Shown here: in pieces, positions 30,105 to 40,429 of the stretch
How positions within the stretch are numbered: position 1 is the first letter of the stretch
How the letters are laid out: each line of letters begins with the position of its first letter
Source: Forficula auricularia
Taxonomy: Eukaryota > Arthropoda > Insecta > Dermaptera > Forficulidae
Assembly (NCBI GenBank): GCA_024734495.1
Contig: JALMQS010000099.1
Coordinates: 97,877,481 to 97,941,480 of the forward strand
Length of the DNA: 64,000 nucleotides
Direction of reading: 5' to 3'
Notes under the pieces: model-generated
Database searches by the model: none
Told to the model about the DNA's origin: nothing
Seen by the model: only the letters and a program-made list of their open reading frames with translations
Made by a program: the position numbers and the translations under genes

Positions 30105-31045
30105 TTCCACGTTTTTAAAAATTTTATTTTTGATTTCCTTCATTTTTTGACATTTTTTAGCATCGATGAAAAACTTTTCTGGTAAATTTTGAAATTTTTT
30201 GATCACTGAGTCAAATTTCGGTTTTTCACTAATATCTTCTTCAAAATTGGTCCAAATTAAAAAATTCTTTTGAACTTTTTGCTTTTACATCTTTTTTTAA
30301 AAAAACCAAAAACTTATTAAGAGTAAAGATTTGAGCATCTTCTTTTTGAAAATAGTTGGAATGTTTTTCAAAAATCAGCTCGAGTTCAGATTAATAAATC
30401 AATTTTTAAAAGTGAAAGAATTTAATTTTTAGGAAGATTCTAAGATTTTAATAGAAATATTATTAAATTCTATTAAAATCTTAGAATATGTCCTAAAAAT
30501 TAAATTCTCTCTTATTAAGAGCATTTTTATATACGATTTTTGAGTTTTGAAAATTGTAATGTTGTTTTTGAAACTGTATATACTCTTCGATTTTTTGGAT
30601 AATTTTTTATTTTAAGCTTCTATTTATTCTACAAATTTTAAGACCGGATTGATAGTGGATCCTATGATAATCTATTTTTTTGGATTTTTGAAAATATCGA
30701 AAAAATTTTAATCCTATTAAACATTATTAAAACCACTTTTTGGTATTGAAAGTTCTCTTTTTTTAGTTATTTTGAAATTGATTTTAATCGTTAACAGGTG
30801 TTTAAATTAAATAATTAGTATTTTAGTTTGTTGAAAGAAAATCAAAATCAAAATCGAAAATCGAAAAAAATATATTATTATCATAGGACGACTATCAACC
30901 GGTCTTAAAATTTATAGAATAATTAGAAAGTTTATAATAAAAAATTATCAAAAAATCGAAAAATACATATAGTTCCAAAAACAAGATTAAAATGTTCAAA
31001 CTCAAAAATAGCATATAAAAACAATTTAAATAATTTGTTGTATTA
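30105..31045. mobile_element. FB2 foldback copy, right arm shortened
   Basis: The left arm 30105-30780 and part of the right arm 30830-31045 match 18788-20199 (TGGTAAATTTTGAAATTTTT, TTAACAGGTGTTTAAA, TATCAACCGGTCTTAAAATT). An S2 SINE follows directly at 31060. Confidence 0.75.
30405..30515. repeat. ~100-bp hairpin inside the FB2 arm
   Basis: GAATTTAATTTTTAGGA, TTCTAAGATTTTAATAGAA and the inverse of each surround a nine-base centre. This inversion is not present in the other FB2 copies. Confidence 0.75.
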
Positions 31046-31059
31046 TTTTCTAAAAACTG

Positions 31060-31200
31060 TAACCTGCTAACCAAGTGGACTCGGGTTCGAATCAACTCAA
31101 GGTCGGCTAAAATCTGATCTCGGGGTAGAGACAAATTTAAATAAAATAAATAGTATCGTAAATTGGCTTATGGCTAGAAAGGCCGAAAAGACAAAAAACA
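31060..31200 (+). mobile_element. SINE family S2, copy 3 (5' shortened)
   Basis: The B box (GGGTTCGAATC) and 3' block (TAGTATCGTAAATTGGCTTA) are intact. The A-box part of the head is truncated. Confidence 0.8.
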
Positions 31201-31204
31201 ATTC

Positions 31205-31745
31205 TACATTGGATTCTTGACGTTTCGGTTATTATTGGTAACCATTGCTGAAGACATGGAGGAATCGACTTAAAATCAAAAATAGCCATAGATTCTTATC
31301 ATATTAGTCAAATTATTACTATTAGAATCTATTACTCAAGCTTGAGTTATTTACCATAAAAATAATTTAGTATTTTTGATTTTAAGTCGATTCTTCCACG
31401 ATTTCATTAGAGGTTGCCATTTATTAGCAAAACATCAAAAATAGAATGCAATAAGGTTATTCCTCTAGTATTAGATAAGAATCGATTGTTATTTTTGATT
31501 TTAGGACGATTCCTCAATGTCTTCAGCTATAGCTACCAATAATAACCCAAATGTCAAAAATCCAATGTAGAATTGTTATTCCTCAATTATTAATAGATGA
31601 GAATCGATCATTATTTTTGAATTAAAGTCAACATGGACTTCAAATAGCAAGTGATATCTGTTTAATAATAAAGGAATAAACATATTAATATTTCAAATGA
31701 ATTTGGATAAAGTTTAGCAACGATCCGTTGCAGTTTATTGATATT
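31205..31745 (+). repeat. R repeat element, partial copy
   Basis: About four 120-bp-type units (GACGTTTCGG, CATTGCTGAAGACATGGAGG) and the conserved end GATCCGTTGCAGTTTATT. The other end is missing. Confidence 0.8.
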
Positions 31746-31849
31746 TGCATAGTGTCATTTTAATTTAGATTAAATTAAAATATCTATTCGATAATACAAG
31801 AAGGGTCTATTGAAATTCACAGGGGCTGCATCTACTTGGTGGGCCCCTT

Positions 31850-32590
31850 CTTGTCTTCGATCTCATTAAAAAAAATAAGCTGACGTGTTCTGATGTGGCC
31901 ATCCACTTGACTTTACCATACAACTCTGGCCCCTCACTTATATTTAATATTTAATAAAATTATTTATAATCATGTAGGGGGAGGGGGTTAGTATTTGCAT
32001 TTTTAGACTCCTGGGACCCACTGATTATGTATACAAAATTTGGTTGAGTTTGATAAATGGCAAAGATTTTCATTTTTTGACCCTCCCCCCATTTTGGGAG
32101 GTTAGTTTTTGCATTTTTAGACCTCTGGGGGTCCACTGATTATGTATACAAAATTTGGATGAGTTTGCTCAAACGACCTAGATTTTTAATTTTTAACCCC
32201 CCCCCTCGACCCCCTAATTTTGGGTCGATGTGCACCAAAATCTTATCAGCTCTTAATCTCAATGGACCAAAACTACGTGTGAAATTTGGTTTTGATATTC
32301 ACACTAGTTTTTGAGCTAGACTCGTCCACAAATTTGGTAACGCACAGATTAACTAACTAACAGACATTTTGACAAAACAATTATTATCTCGAAAATATAA
32401 TTTTTTCGATGTTCACTTATAAGAGCTTTTTGTAGACCTAAATGCCATGGTTTCGCTCAATTTTTTAATCGAAATAGTTTCAGCCGTTTTTGAGATATTT
32501 CGAAAAAAGAAGGAAAAAAACACTTTTTTCATGCACGATTACAATACTTGACCTATACCCTGCATGGTAAAGTAAAAATAATAATAATTT
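31850..32590. mobile_element. M-monomer MITE relative
   Basis: The segment 31880-31975 is the inverse of 41235-41330. Then come two to three M monomers (31975-32215) and a block that ends with ACCCTGCATGGTAAAGTAAA, shared with 56130-56350. The structure resembles the array at 40430-41335 in the opposite orientation. Confidence 0.65.
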
Positions 32591-32599
32591 CGGCTCATA

Positions 32600-33060
32600 C
32601 CCTCAAATTAAAATTTCAGAGATTTTCCAGTTATTAAGCTTTGATTAAATTTAACATTTTTTATTTTATTTTATTTCTTTGATAAATTAGATATAAAAAT
32701 AAAAATAAAAAAGAATATTCTAGAATAAAAACTAATTATATTATTATTATCATTTATGGCCCGCTTTGATGTTCTCTTCTGATTTCCGTTTGCGTTTCTA
32801 TCGTTGATTAAAGGAGTGGAGGATCGTATTGATTTCAAAAAAAAGAAAGAAAGAAAGCAAAAAGCCATTAAACAATTATTAATCTGTCCGAGATCTCCTG
32901 TGGGATATTCCGGTGCAAATTCATTTCTAATCAATCTCCCAACAACAACAAATTACAGGGGAATATGCTCTCGATTTTAAATAATTATAGATTAATAATT
33001 AAAACAGAAATAGCAGGAATTGGACAATAAATAAAAACACAGAGTTTTTACTAAATGGAC
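32600..33060. other. AT-rich stretch, nothing recognised
   Basis: No repeat family and no convincing frame. An 87-codon minus-strand frame (32671-32934) is low-complexity and not supported. Confidence 0.5.
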
Positions 33061-33062
33061 CA

Positions 33063-33094
33063 GACGTTTCGTCGATTTATTTCGTCTTCCTCAG
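33063..33094 (-). ncRNA. Hammerhead-like motif, degenerate
   Basis: Minus strand: CTGAGGA, A, then CGAC before GAAACGTC, with AAATAAA further on. The core boxes fit, but stem II does not pair well. Confidence 0.3.
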
Positions 33095-33235
33095 TGGCCC
33101 ATCTTATCACTTTTTGTCAAAGACAATTTAACTAATCGACAAAATATCCTTAATCATTTTATTTTATCTACAATAAATTCTTGGCCTCAATTACTCAACG
33201 TATTTTGAAATTTTTCCTCCTTTAACAATTGAAAT

Positions 33236-33405
33236 GGGCGGGTAGGTAGGCTAGCATGTCAGCCAGCTGACCAAGAGGACAGGGTCGATCCGACTCGAGA
33301 GCATCTTCTGAAATCTGACCCCCGAGATAGGGACGAATTTAAATAAAATAATTGGTATCGTAAGTAGCTTATAACTGGAAGAGCTGAAAACAACAAAAAA
33401 ACAAT
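33236..33405 (+). mobile_element. SINE family S2, copy 4
   Basis: Head GGGTAGGTAGGCTAGCATGT, degenerate B box (GGGTCGATCC), body CTGACCCCCGAGATAGGGA and 3' block TTGGTATCGTAAGTAGCTTA. Confidence 0.8.
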
Positions 33406-33502
33406 TGAAAAAATGTAGATACTATTAATTTTTTATTGTTAAGGATAAATAAATTCAATTGCTTCTTTCCAGTAATTTATTTTGTTATTCAAATAGTTCA
33501 TC

Positions 33503-33538
33503 AAATATTCGAGAGCGCTCTCGGCATCTCTTCCTCAG
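33503..33538 (-). ncRNA. Hammerhead-like motif, PLE subfamily 3
   Basis: Minus strand: CTGAGGA, A, GAGATGCC, hairpin GAGAGCGCTCTC, GAATATTTG. The mirror copy is at 34458-34494. Core box 1 has G at the variable position. The hairpin is shifted from the usual stem II position, so activity is doubtful. Confidence 0.35.
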
Positions 33539-33699
33539 TGGAAACTGTGGGACCACACAATAGGCAAATCAGTGAGTTATTATAATTACTAGTGTCAAGA
33601 GTACTCACCCACTCCCCCACCAATATGTCATAAGCTAAAGTTGTTGTTCTCCAAATATAAAATAGATCTAGTACCAAAAATAGTCGTATCATTTGTCTT

Positions 33700-34005
33700 T
33701 CCTTTCAATAACAAAGACAAAATAGAAAAAATCAATCAATGTAATGTAGTTTATAAAATATTTTGCATTGATTGCTAATAAAACTTATATAGGCACAACA
33801 GGTAGACCTACAGGTAGAAAAGATTATATGAGCACAAAAGATCTGTGCTTAGCAAAAAAAAGAAATATAACCAAACAGCATTTAAGCACAACATGCGCGG
33901 ACTGAGGTCATTATTTTGATTTTGAAAATTTTAATATAATTGACTATGAAAAAAATAAAACAAAACGTTTTTCAAGGAATCGTGTTTCATCCAACAAACC
34001 TGAAA
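33700..34005 (+). pseudogene. PLE GIY-YIG endonuclease fragment
   Basis: Across frames it reads FNNKDKIEKINQCNVVYKIF, CIDC, TYIGTTGRPTGRK, LAKKRNITKQHLSTTCAD, HYFDFENFNIIDYEKN and KRFFKESCFIQQ. The order VVYKI, CxxC, TYIGTTGR and the final ExxxI-type helix is that of the GIY-YIG domain at the C-terminus of Penelope-like elements. Stops and frameshifts break it in at least three places, and no reverse transcriptase remains. Confidence 0.78.
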
Positions 34006-34457
34006 AAACACAGTAAATTACAGTGACACGGGTTTTAATGAGGGAATACAAAATTTTAATAGAAATGACAAAAAAATAAACATTTATGCTTTTTTATTAA
34101 TTAATTGCGCGTGCCAAAAAAACGTAGACAATTTTGTGGTCGTTGACCTTCCCTTGACTGGTCATTAACATTAATTAGTTCATGTTAAATTTGGACCAGC
34201 TCGAGTACTGATTATTTTTTGATTTTTTTAAATTTCATTCGGACTTCATTATAAAGAGATGTATAATATGTATATACTCGCAAGTTATCTCATTTTGAAT
34301 GTGTATGTATATATATATATATGTATGTGTGCTTTTATCAATGTTCTGTACAAGCTGATGGGGTCGGCACATTGGTGGGGGAGTGGGCGAGTACCTTTTG
34401 ACACCTGTAATTATAATAACTCACTGACTTGCCTATTGTGTGGTCCCACAGTTTCCA

Positions 34458-34494
34458 CTGAGGAAGAGATGCCGAGAGCGCTCTCGAAATATTT
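34458..34494 (+). ncRNA. Hammerhead-like motif, PLE subfamily 3, mirror copy
   Basis: CTGAGGA, A, GAGATGCC, GAGAGCGCTCTC, GAAATATTTG, followed by AACAAAATAAA. Its core is slightly better kept than the partner at 33503-33538 (GAAAT rather than GAATA). Confidence 0.35.
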
Positions 34495-34639
34495 GGATTA
34501 ACCATTTGAATAACAAAATAAATTACTGGAAAGAAGCAATTCAATTTATTTATCCTTAACAATAAAAAATTAATATATCCAGTACACACCAAGCCAGCAA
34601 AATTCTTATGGATACTATTAATATTGTAAAAAAAAATCT

Positions 34640-34920
34640 ATTCAATTGTGGCAAGAATATTGGGACTCCTCCTCAGATTCAAGGGGATCCTACTTGTACT
34701 CAATAATGCCCAGTATTGGAACCAAGTCATGGTTTCATGACAGTCATTTGTATAGAAGGATAATTGTTCTAAATGCACGTTTGAGAATGGGTCATGATGC
34801 AGCTTCCCAAAAAACTTTTTCAAATTCATCTAAGAGAACACTCCTTTTTGTGACTGTGATGGCAGCCAAATGGGTGATGTCATCGCCCATTTAGTATTTA
34901 AAATAATTATTAAGATTTTT
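34640..34920 (+). pseudogene. LINE ORF2 C-terminal fragment
   Basis: The frame from 34646 reads WQEYWDSSSDSRGSYLYSIM, then PSIGTKSWF, RIIVLNARLRMGHDAASQ. This is the region after the reverse transcriptase in R1/I/jockey-like LINEs (W..EW..S..G...Y...P). A frameshift near 34827 moves the Cys/His end (PFCDCDGSQMGDV, AHLVF) to another frame. The upstream reverse transcriptase is absent, as usual for 5'-truncated LINEs. Confidence 0.72.
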
Positions 34921-34929
34921 TTTTATTTG

Positions 34930-35192
34930 ATGTCGTATAAAAAAATAGTTCTAATAAAAGTTGTTCAGTTTTTTTGTAGATTCAAAATATCTACAGAAAC
35001 ATATAGGTTTCCATTTAAAAAACAGAATTTGACCTCAGAATACCCTTGAAAGCTTGTTCTAGGTCGACAAACAATAGCGTAGTTTAATTTCCCCCTAATA
35101 TAAATACACTTTTATTTCAAACTTTTTTCATATAATCCACTGTTTTTGAGTTATAAGACTGTCTCAAGATTAAAAACTCACCCGGTATATTA
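34930..35192 (-). mobile_element. MITE related to 41998-42180
   Basis: The right end inverted reads CCGGGTGAGTTTTTAATCTT, then GAGACAGTCTTATAACTC and AACAAGCTTTCAAGGGTATT; the same order is found at 41998-42165. TA follows the end. The far end is only tentatively placed, by similarity with 43390-43480. Confidence 0.65.
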
Positions 35193-35246
35193 ACCCTTTA
35201 AATGAGGATACAAATATTATAACATTTAGAGAAAGCAGTGTTGGCT

Positions 35247-35622
35247 CAAAGGGCGGATCCACGCGGGGGCGGGGTGCCCGCCCGCCTGCCCCCCCCCCCA
35301 TACAGGCCCGTGCCTGGCGGGAGTGCAACACGTGCGTCGCACGCAGAGGCCAAAAAACGGCAGCCAAATCGACAGGGAATTTATAACAATTTTTTTTTAT
35401 TTTAATGAACTTAAAATATGAGATATGAAATTTGTAAAAAATTTTAAAATTGAAAATAAAGTTCTATGTGTGTGTGGGGCGTCTCTGACCCCCCCCCCCC
35501 CCCCCCCCGCTTGGACAATTCGATCGCGACACATTTTCGAGATAAAAAGTAGATCTTATATACATCGGGCACCTTATATACATTCCTCCCCCCCCCATAA
35601 AAAATTCCTGGATCCGCCCTTG
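35247..35622. mobile_element. Non-autonomous hAT element, exact 8-bp target duplication
   Basis: The inverted ends CAAAGGGCGGATCCA and CAAGGGCGGATCCA (right end read inverted) are of a hAT type common in animals. They are flanked by identical TGTTGGCT (35239-35246 and 35623-35630). The 376-bp body holds C runs and no transposase. Open frames over the C runs are artefacts. Confidence 0.93.
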
Positions 35623-35726
35623 TGTTGGCTTATAGTGAAACATATTACACACATGAGTTTTTAAAAAGGTTATAGTGGTATTTCACAAGTAAAAAAAAAA
35701 TATATATTTTTGCATTAAATTGAAAG

Positions 35727-35985
35727 TTTTTTGCCTAGAGTAGCAGAATTTTTATATATTGAAGGAGACAATAAAAGAGTGTGTCTTCTGCTGGAATTAT
35801 AAATTTAATTTATTTATAACGAGACTATAGTTTCGAGGGCTTTGCCCTCTTCATCAGTCTACTACAATGGATTCACAGAAATTAATTTATAAATCTAAAA
35901 ATAATAATAATAATCTAATAAATAAAATTTATAATTCCAGCAGAAGACAAACTCTTTTATTGTCTCCTTCAATATTTTTTGCAGT
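35727..35985. mobile_element. PLE subfamily 1 solo inverted ends, copy 1
   Basis: The left part (tail GAGTAGCAGAATTTTTATAT, then GGAGACAATAAAAGAGTGTG) and right part (CAGCAGAAGACA, then TCTCCTTCAATAT) are the inverted ends of the coding PLE, with only about 60 bases between them. One hammerhead motif is kept. There is no coding sequence. Confidence 0.85.
35815..35866 (-). ncRNA. Hammerhead ribozyme (PLE subfamily 1)
   Basis: Minus strand: stem I strand TGTAG + TA + GA, CTGATGA, A, stem II GAGGGC / AAA / GCCCTC, GAAAC, TATA, GTC, stem I strand TC + G + TTATA. All core bases are present. The five outer stem I pairs contain two G-T pairs compared with the 57 kb copy, consistent with kept pairing. 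Cleavage is expected after GTC, as in known PLE hammerheads. Confidence 0.8.
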
Positions 35986-35989
35986 TTTT

Positions 35990-36479
35990 ATTTTAAATAC
36001 ACTAATTTTTAAAAAAGTCGTTACAGCCGTTTTTGAGAAAAAAAATAAATAAAAGAAGGGGTGTAAATTAGTAGTGTCGCAATGACTTCAAATAAATTAA
36101 AATGTGAAAGTCGTGTGGTGAATCATCACCAGTTTATTTAATGTTAATGAATTGCAATGCAACTGATGGTGCTGCTGTTGTGAGAAAATTTGGCCAAATA
36201 TCACCAATAATTAATCAACTGTGCCAAATATCACCAATTATTTATATTAGCTCAATTGTATATATCTATCTGTGAATGTATCTAGCTATTAATGTGACTT
36301 TTGTTCTGTTAAATTCCGCAATCATTTCTCTATAAAAATAATTGTTTACTCCTTTACTCAATTTAAATGAAATAATATAAATATTATAAAAATAAATAAA
36401 TTACATTCTGTTAAATTCCGCAAAATTTTCTCTATAAAAATAATTAAGATTATAAATTAGTATTTTAGTTTTGTTAAAT
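35990..36479. other. AT-rich stretch, nothing recognised
   Basis: The motif TTCTGTTAAATTCCGCAA occurs twice (36305 and 36407) with CTCTATAAAAATAATT, a small 100-bp direct repeat. Nothing else is seen. Confidence 0.5.
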
Positions 36480-36590
36480 TGTTAATTTATTGTAAATTCA
36501 AAGTTTTTGCCGAGAGTAGCAGAATTTTTATATATTGAAGGAGACAATAAAAGAGTGTGTCTTCTGCTGGAATTATAAATTTTATTTATT

Positions 36591-36642
36591 TATAACGAGA
36601 CTATAGTTTCGAGGGCTCTGCCCTCTTCATCAGTCTATTACA
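36591..36642 (-). ncRNA. Hammerhead ribozyme (PLE subfamily 1)
   Basis: The same layout as 35815-35866, with stem II GAGGGC / AGA / GCCCTC and stem I TGTAA/TTATA. The core is complete (CTGATGA, GAAAC, GTC). Confidence 0.8.
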
Positions 36643-36766
36643 ATTGTATTCACAGGAATTAATTTATGAATGAAAGGTTAACATCTTTCATGTGGTTAGG
36701 TTAGAAATTACACAGGGTGGGCAAGTTAAATTGACATTTATACTTGTTTTATTATTTTGACTGTAG

Positions 36767-37160
36767 GTGGCGATAGTGAAGTTAAATTTCAATAAAGACT
36801 TAGAAATAATTAAACAAATAGCAGCTAAAAACGGTTACGAGAAAACCCTTATTGACAAACTATTAAAAAAGAAAATTGAAAAGTCAACTCTGAATCTGAT
36901 TTATTCCCAAATGTCCGAGCCAGAATCAAAACCAAAATTAATAATCCCATATAATATGGAAAAATTTCGGAAACTTTAAAATTCAAATTCAAAACTTACA
37001 ATATCAAACTATTTTCAAATCCTCTAGAACATTGGGATCTGATATTAGCAATAATAAGAAAGACAAAATTCAAAAAATGGACAAAAAAGGTGTCTATTCC
37101 ATAACATGTGGAGAATGTGATTCGACCTATATAGGAAAAACAGAGCGAAATTTAAACACG
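36767..37160 (+). pseudogene. PLE linker and start of endonuclease
   Basis: The frame from 36767 reads FNKDLEIIKQIAAKNGYEKT, then LIDKLLKKKIEKSTLNLIYS and PKLIIPYNMEKFRKL, then a stop. It continues in other frames with SNPLEHWDLI (matching SSRTLGSDI of the 57 kb copy) and TYIGKTERNLNTR before jumping to the terminal repeat. It is nearly identical to 58060-58270 read on the minus strand. Dead. Confidence 0.85.
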
Positions 37161-37259
37161 CGCTCGAAACTATAGTCTCGTTATAAATAAATAAAATTTA
37201 TAATTCCAGCAGAAGACACACTCTTTTATTGTCTCCTTCAATGTTAATTTATTGTATAA

Positions 37260-38045
37260 AAATGTATATTGTAACTGGGATAACTCCCGATATATCGAAT
37301 AAAATAAAATGAAAAAATAAAAATAAAATAAAATAAAATTATTAATCAATACCAAAAATTAAAAACTTCTATTTTAAGTTATAAATATGTCTTTTTTATC
37401 TGCAAAAAACCGAAACCGGGTTAAGCCGATTTTATAGAAAAGATGAAATTCGAAAACCGGTTTTCTAAAAAGTCGGTTTTTGAATAAACCCTAATTACTA
37501 ATGTGGGAAAGAAGATTCTATGAAGAAGGCCAGTAATTGTAATGTTTTCAGCAAATGTTCAAAGTTAATGATAATCTGTACAAGCCTAGGGGAAGGCTAT
37601 TGAGTTCTAATAAATAAATTTCTTGATTCAGATCCAGTAATTTATGAAATGCACGCGTAAACTGTGTCTTGAAAAAACGTTTTCATCAATTTTTTGAGAA
37701 AGTAAAAAAATAAAAATCAATGATTCTGAATTCGAGAATAATTCCATGAATAAAATAAGTTGTTTGTTATAGGGCAATGAAATTATCCGAAATGTCTTTT
37801 TGGCTTGTGCAAGGGCCCAAATAAACATTTGTAGCCCTGGCTGGGTCGGCCTATAAAAAAATCATTTGATATCATTTACGATGCCGAAGGAATTATCACA
37901 AGACACAAAAGTGAACCTAAGATGTGCTTTCTCATCCCCCCTCCAGGCCCCTCTAGCCTCTCCTGGGATCAGCTATAGAAAATGTATTATTAATACAATT
38001 TATTTAACTTAATTCGCAAATACGAGTATTACCTCTTAAAACAGA
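37260..38045. other. No recognised gene or repeat
   Basis: AT-rich DNA with short minus-strand frames of no recognisable type. Probably intron of the host gene. Confidence 0.45.
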
Positions 38046-38050
38046 CTTAC

Positions 38051-38111
38051 TTCTCTCTTTATATCTCTCTAGCCAGTCTCGGGTAACATCCAAGGGTAGC
38101 ATTGAAATATA
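38051..38111 (-). CDS. Host gene, 61-bp internal exon
   Basis: The acceptor AAATCTATTTTAG ends at 38112, and the donor GTAAGTCTG begins at 38050. Phase 0 gives YISMLPLDVTRDWLERYKER plus one base, in line with the phase-0 end of the 41586 exon and with the two-base start of the 29897 exon. An exon this short is convincing only because both splice sites are strong and the phases fit. Its acceptor and first 15 bases lie in a 53-bp segment duplicated at 39206-39258. Confidence 0.7.
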
Positions 38112-38147
38112 CTAAAATAGATTTCATCCGAGTTCTTTATTATCTAC
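38097..38147. repeat. ~53-bp direct repeat, left copy
   Basis: GGGTAGCATTGAAATATACT, then TTTCATCCGAGTTCTTTATT. The partner at 39206-39258 differs at two positions. Helitron-like sequence lies between the two copies. The left copy contains the splice acceptor of the 61-bp exon. Confidence 0.85.
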
Positions 38148-38149
38148 TC

Positions 38150-38646
38150 TTATTAAACGAGCAAAAATTGTATATTTATATATTTGTATCTTTTTTCTAT
38201 TTTGAAAACGGATCTAACGATTTTGATGAAACAAACTCTATTAAGAAGTTTTGAGGATGAGAAAGCGATCTGGCTAGGGTTTGGACCTCATCACAAATTC
38301 ATCTTAATTGACTTTTTCTTAATTAAAGTAATTATTGACAGATAAAAATGTCAATAAAAAAGTTTGCTAACATTTTTTCAATTATCTTTTATTTATTAAT
38401 TGGCTTTTTAATTAATTTTAAAACCCACTAATATTTTATAACAAATATTATTATATGTTAAAATTAGGAACTTAAATTATTTTTTTATTTGTTTTCGGGA
38501 AGATGCCCAATTAGCCAGTCCAGTGTTCTATCTTATCGGTTTTTAAAGTTTTACCTTTTTACCTGAATTTTAAATTAAAAATAATATAAATATACAGCTT
38601 TTGACTGAAGCAAAAAGTTACCGAGCATCGCTCGGTGCTCCAGGTA
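38150..38646 (+). mobile_element. Helitron-like element, copy 1
   Basis: It starts near TCTTATTAAACGAGCAA and ends with the hairpin ACCGAGCATCGCTCGGT (38620-38636) followed by GCTCCAGGTAC. A short terminal hairpin about 10 bases from the end, no terminal inverted repeats and no target duplication fit a non-autonomous Helitron. The exact 3' end is uncertain because the usual CTRR is not clear. Confidence 0.55.
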
Positions 38647-39060
38647 CTCTTATTATATTAAACGAACAACGTTTATATATATATATATATACCGGTCGGA
38701 TTCTCGAAAACGGCTCTAACGATTTGGATGAAATTCACGGGTTAGGAGGTTTTTGTGTTGACAATTCGATCTGTCACGGTCTCATCTTCGGCTAAGTTGT
38801 ATTTGATGGGTTTTTGTTAATTGAAATAATTATTCACAGGTGGTTGCCTCGATAAAAATGTTTATTTACATTTTTATTCAATTTCGTTTTAATAAATAAT
38901 TGGTTTTTTAATTTTATATCCCACAATAAGATCATTATAATTTTTATTATATATATATTAAAAGTTTGAAAATTTAATTGATTAAAAATCGAATTTTAAA
39001 TCCCACAAATATTAATTTGAAAATTTAATTGATGAACTCGAAAATTGTTATTTAATTAAA
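38647..39060 (+). mobile_element. Helitron-like element, copy 2, 3' truncated
   Basis: It begins TCTTATTATATTAAACGAAC directly after copy 1, then TCGGATTCTCGAAAACGGCT and TAACGATTTGGATGAAATTC, matching 48593-48850. The terminal hairpin is missing. The two copies lie head to tail. Confidence 0.5.
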
Positions 39061-39205
39061 AAAAATAATTATACCGTATTTATTTATATAAACACTATTG
39101 TTTGTTTACCTACAACAAGCTTTCAAGGGTATTTCAAGGTCAAGTTCTGTTTTTAAATGGAATCCTATATTTTTCTATACGTCTACTTAATCTACACAAA
39201 AAACA

Positions 39206-39258
39206 AGGGTACCATTGAAATATACCAAAATAGATTTCATCCGAGTTCTTTATTATTA
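39206..39258. repeat. ~53-bp direct repeat, right copy
   Basis: The partner of 38097-38147, including the copied splice acceptor but not the rest of the exon. Confidence 0.85.
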
Positions 39259-39259
39259 T

Positions 39260-40425
39260 ATAGGGTGTTTCTAAATTGATGAAAAATATTTTAAAGGGTG
39301 GTTTCTCGTCAATAATTAAGGGGGGAGGGTCTTTCATATATTTTTTGTACAAAACCCTTCCCCTCAAAGTTCCAGCCCCATATAGTGAAACGATTCCACT
39401 GCCCTAGCTCTACTTTGTTCGAGCCCCTATGGGAAAAAAATTGTTTTTATTTAAAATATCCACTATGGAAGGATTTAGAATGAAATTTGGCAGATAATTG
39501 ATGCTAATAAATTGGCAGTTTTTCACAATGACCTTTTACTTTCGTTTAAATTTTTTTTTTGCTTGGATTTCTAGACTTCTGTCCATTAATTCCATGAAAT
39601 TGCTTCTGAAAAAGAATGTACTTTTCGTCCAAGTTTGAGCTTTCTAGCTCAAACAATTTATTCATTAAAGAATTGCCAAATCGCTAACATTCCGAAAGGA
39701 TTTTCACTTTCTTGCAATTTTCATTTGCTTTTGTTTTTTAAATTATTAAATTTCCACAAAAGTATTTACATATAATTCGAGAATTCTAGCCTACTCATTA
39801 AGATCGAATCAGCAAAAATAGAAGTTATCAATGTAAAATACTTTTTTTTTTTTTTTTTATTTACAAATGGCTTTATTTCATGTTTTGTTTGAAAATATAA
39901 AATTCAAGCGTGTAAAAAATTGATTAAAACATTTTTATAATATTCATTCTGTTTAAAGGTGAACTGCCGATTAAAATTGAATTAGTTGCTTCACGCAGAA
40001 ACAAATACAGATGAAGCATTATATTGCGTCCACTATATTCAGCAGGCTTTGCCTACCGGGCGGGCAAAGTTATCGATTTGCTCAAAAAATTTCAATTTTT
40101 TTCCCCCATTCGTAATTTGAAATAAATATATAACTAGAGATAAATCATTAGCAAGGATTTATTTTTCTCTCTGTTTGTAGGTCTTTATGAATTCAGATAC
40201 CCATTTAAGGTAGTTCTTTCGCGACAATCCACACAAAAAGTTTAAGACTCGTAACAATCTATGCACATCACTCAATAAATCTACGGTCTAACTAAGAAAA
40301 ACATTTTTTTTTTTTTTTTTAGAAATTCCACTTTATTCATCAACATACTCTCCTCCAAGAGTCAAAGATGGGCAAAGTTAATTTATTAGTGATTTTGTTT
40401 GACCAATACTAGGGTGCCCCCCCCC
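39260..40425. other. No recognised gene; T runs
   Basis: It begins TATAGGGTGTTTCTAAATTG, which looks like a MITE end, but no partner end was found. Poly-T runs lie at 39840 and 40305. The remainder is unassigned. Confidence 0.4.
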
Positions 40426-40429
40426 CAAA

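Larger units (their letters stand above)
33415..34585. mobile_element. PLE subfamily 3: inverted ends around an endonuclease remnant
   Basis: The ends 33415-33600 and 34400-34585 are inverted copies (ATTCAATTGCTTCTTTCCAG and its inverse, CCACACAATAGGCAA). Each carries a hammerhead-like hairpin. Between them is a GIY-YIG endonuclease fragment (33700-34005). This is the same plan as the better PLE at 56943-59291. Confidence 0.75.
36495..37241. mobile_element. PLE subfamily 1, truncated copy with 15-bp target duplication
   Basis: It is flanked by exact TGTTAATTTATTGTA (36480-36494 and 37242-37256). The order is unpaired tail, inverted end with hammerhead, a 210-base coding remnant, an endonuclease start, then the opposite end beginning inside the hammerhead (CTCGAAACTATAGTCTCG at 37165). 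It is an internally deleted version of the 56943-59291 element, inserted in the opposite orientation. Confidence 0.9.

Noticed and set aside
35170..35664. Pro/Gly-rich short proteins on either strand
   Set aside because: They read through the C runs of the hAT MITE and have no conserved feature.
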